Assembly (NCBI RefSeq): GCF_000263635.1
Contig: NZ_ADEV01000011.1
Location: 55,944-119,943, forward strand
Length of the DNA: 64,000 bases
Source: Gardnerella greenwoodii 00703Dmash
GTDB lineage: Bacteria > Actinomycetota > Actinomycetes > Actinomycetales > Bifidobacteriaceae
Direction: 5' to 3'
The first letter of the stretch is position 1. Every line of letters starts with the position of its first letter. Of the stretch, positions 63,662 through 64,000 are shown one piece after another. Made by a program: the position numbers and the translations under genes. The notes under the pieces are model-generated. The model saw nothing but the letters and a program-made list of their open reading frames with translations, was not told where the DNA came from and ran no database searches.

Positions 63662-63703
63662 ATGCAAATTTACCGTTTATGACATTAAATGGTAAATTTG
63701 CAT
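63662..63703 (+). terminator. Intercistronic stem-loop between binding protein and permease genes
   Basis: ATGCAAATTTACC (63662-63674) and GGTAAATTTGCAT (63691-63703) form a perfect 13-bp inverted repeat. T-run is weak. It probably acts as a partial terminator or mRNA stabiliser that makes the binding protein more abundant than the permease. Confidence 0.6.
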
Positions 63704-63743
63704 TACTTTATATAATTTATAAATATTCATATAAACGAAAACT

Positions 63744-64000
63744 ATGGAGAATATGTTGAACTCTTTAACCGCGAACTCTTCTGACGCTAATTTTTCTGAC
63801 TCAAGCTCTAGCACAGTTCAAGCTGAACGTATTTTGCCTGTTAAAAAGCCTGGTCCTATTATTGCCGGCATAATCGTAGCAGTAATTGCATGCTCGCTAC
63901 TATATGGAATTGTTACAAATCCTCGCTTCGAGTGGGATGTTGTAGGCATATATTTGATTAGTAATAACGTTTTTTATGGCATTGGATGGACTCTTCTTTT
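63744..64000 (+). CDS. Amino-acid ABC transporter permease, 5' part
   Basis: An ORF running off the right edge: a polar N-terminus of about 40 residues, a membrane segment (IIAGIIVAVIACSLLYGIV), then NPRFEWDVVGIYLISN and FYGIGWTLL, the typical beginning of His/Glu/Gln-type permeases. Two ATGs are possible (63744 and 63753); GGAGA between them favours neither strongly. With the preceding binding protein it forms one transporter; the ATPase gene should lie beyond the window. Confidence 0.82.
   Translation, partial: MENMLNSLTANSSDANFSDSSSSTVQAERILPVKKPGPIIAGIIVAVIACSLLYGIVTNPRFEWDVVGIYLISNNVFYGIGWTLL

Overview
The window looks like chromosomal DNA of a low-GC member of the Bifidobacteriaceae, most likely Gardnerella. 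I base this on actinobacterial gene orders (rpsP-khpA-rimM-trmD, coaD-coiled coil-DUF177-rpmF-rnc, prfA-prmC-tsaC-wecA, map-prfB-ftsE-ftsX-CHAP-smpB), a DUF3039 protein, an actinobacterial type tmRNA, a codon usage that looks AT-leaning for an actinobacterium, and a giant LPXTG-type adhesin. The species call is inference; no search was run.

Layout. 1-777 holds no convincing gene but has a terminator, a 16-bp inverted repeat enclosing about 150 bp (MITE-like) and a diverged direct duplication. 778-16919 is core housekeeping: rsmD; then on the minus strand rpsP-khpA-rimM-trmD, an EEP-family membrane protein, ffh and cysS; then pncB, a DUF3039 gene, the coaD-to-rpmF block, rnc, an ABC-F protein, rph and rdgB. 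17668-21426 carries a consensus promoter, a 48-codon small ORF and a two-gene ABC importer without a binding protein. 21579-23630 is rplS-lepB-rnhB.

23832-31215 is the accessory part: a full-length but catalytically decayed ABC exporter (TMD, pseudo-NBD, TMD), a membrane-anchored HNH (DUF1524) nuclease one base downstream, a Panacea/Doc toxin-antitoxin pair, two overlapping phage-like mini-ORFs, a DUF3800 protein and a tyrosine integrase beside the 3' end of ssrA (tmRNA, minus strand).

Between ssrA and a 3082-residue cell-wall anchored adhesin lie a 14-bp tandem repeat and a nine-G tract that abuts a TATAAT box, the layout expected of a phase-variable promoter. The remainder, 41429-64000, is again core: rpmE, prfA, prmC, tsaC, a WecA-like transferase, guaB, orn, a PIF1-like helicase, proS, ssb, a CAP-domain membrane protein, an M13 peptidase, map, prfB, ftsEX with a CHAP hydrolase, smpB and the start of an amino-acid ABC transporter.

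Together the genes emphasise translation: both release factors, the methyltransferase that modifies them, and both halves of the trans-translation system (ssrA, smpB) are here. FtsE, FtsX and the CHAP protein form a plausible septal hydrolase module. Two genome-style traits recur across the window: TAnnnT boxes placed 6-9 bases before the start codon (leaderless mRNAs), and short tandem reiterations just after stop codons.
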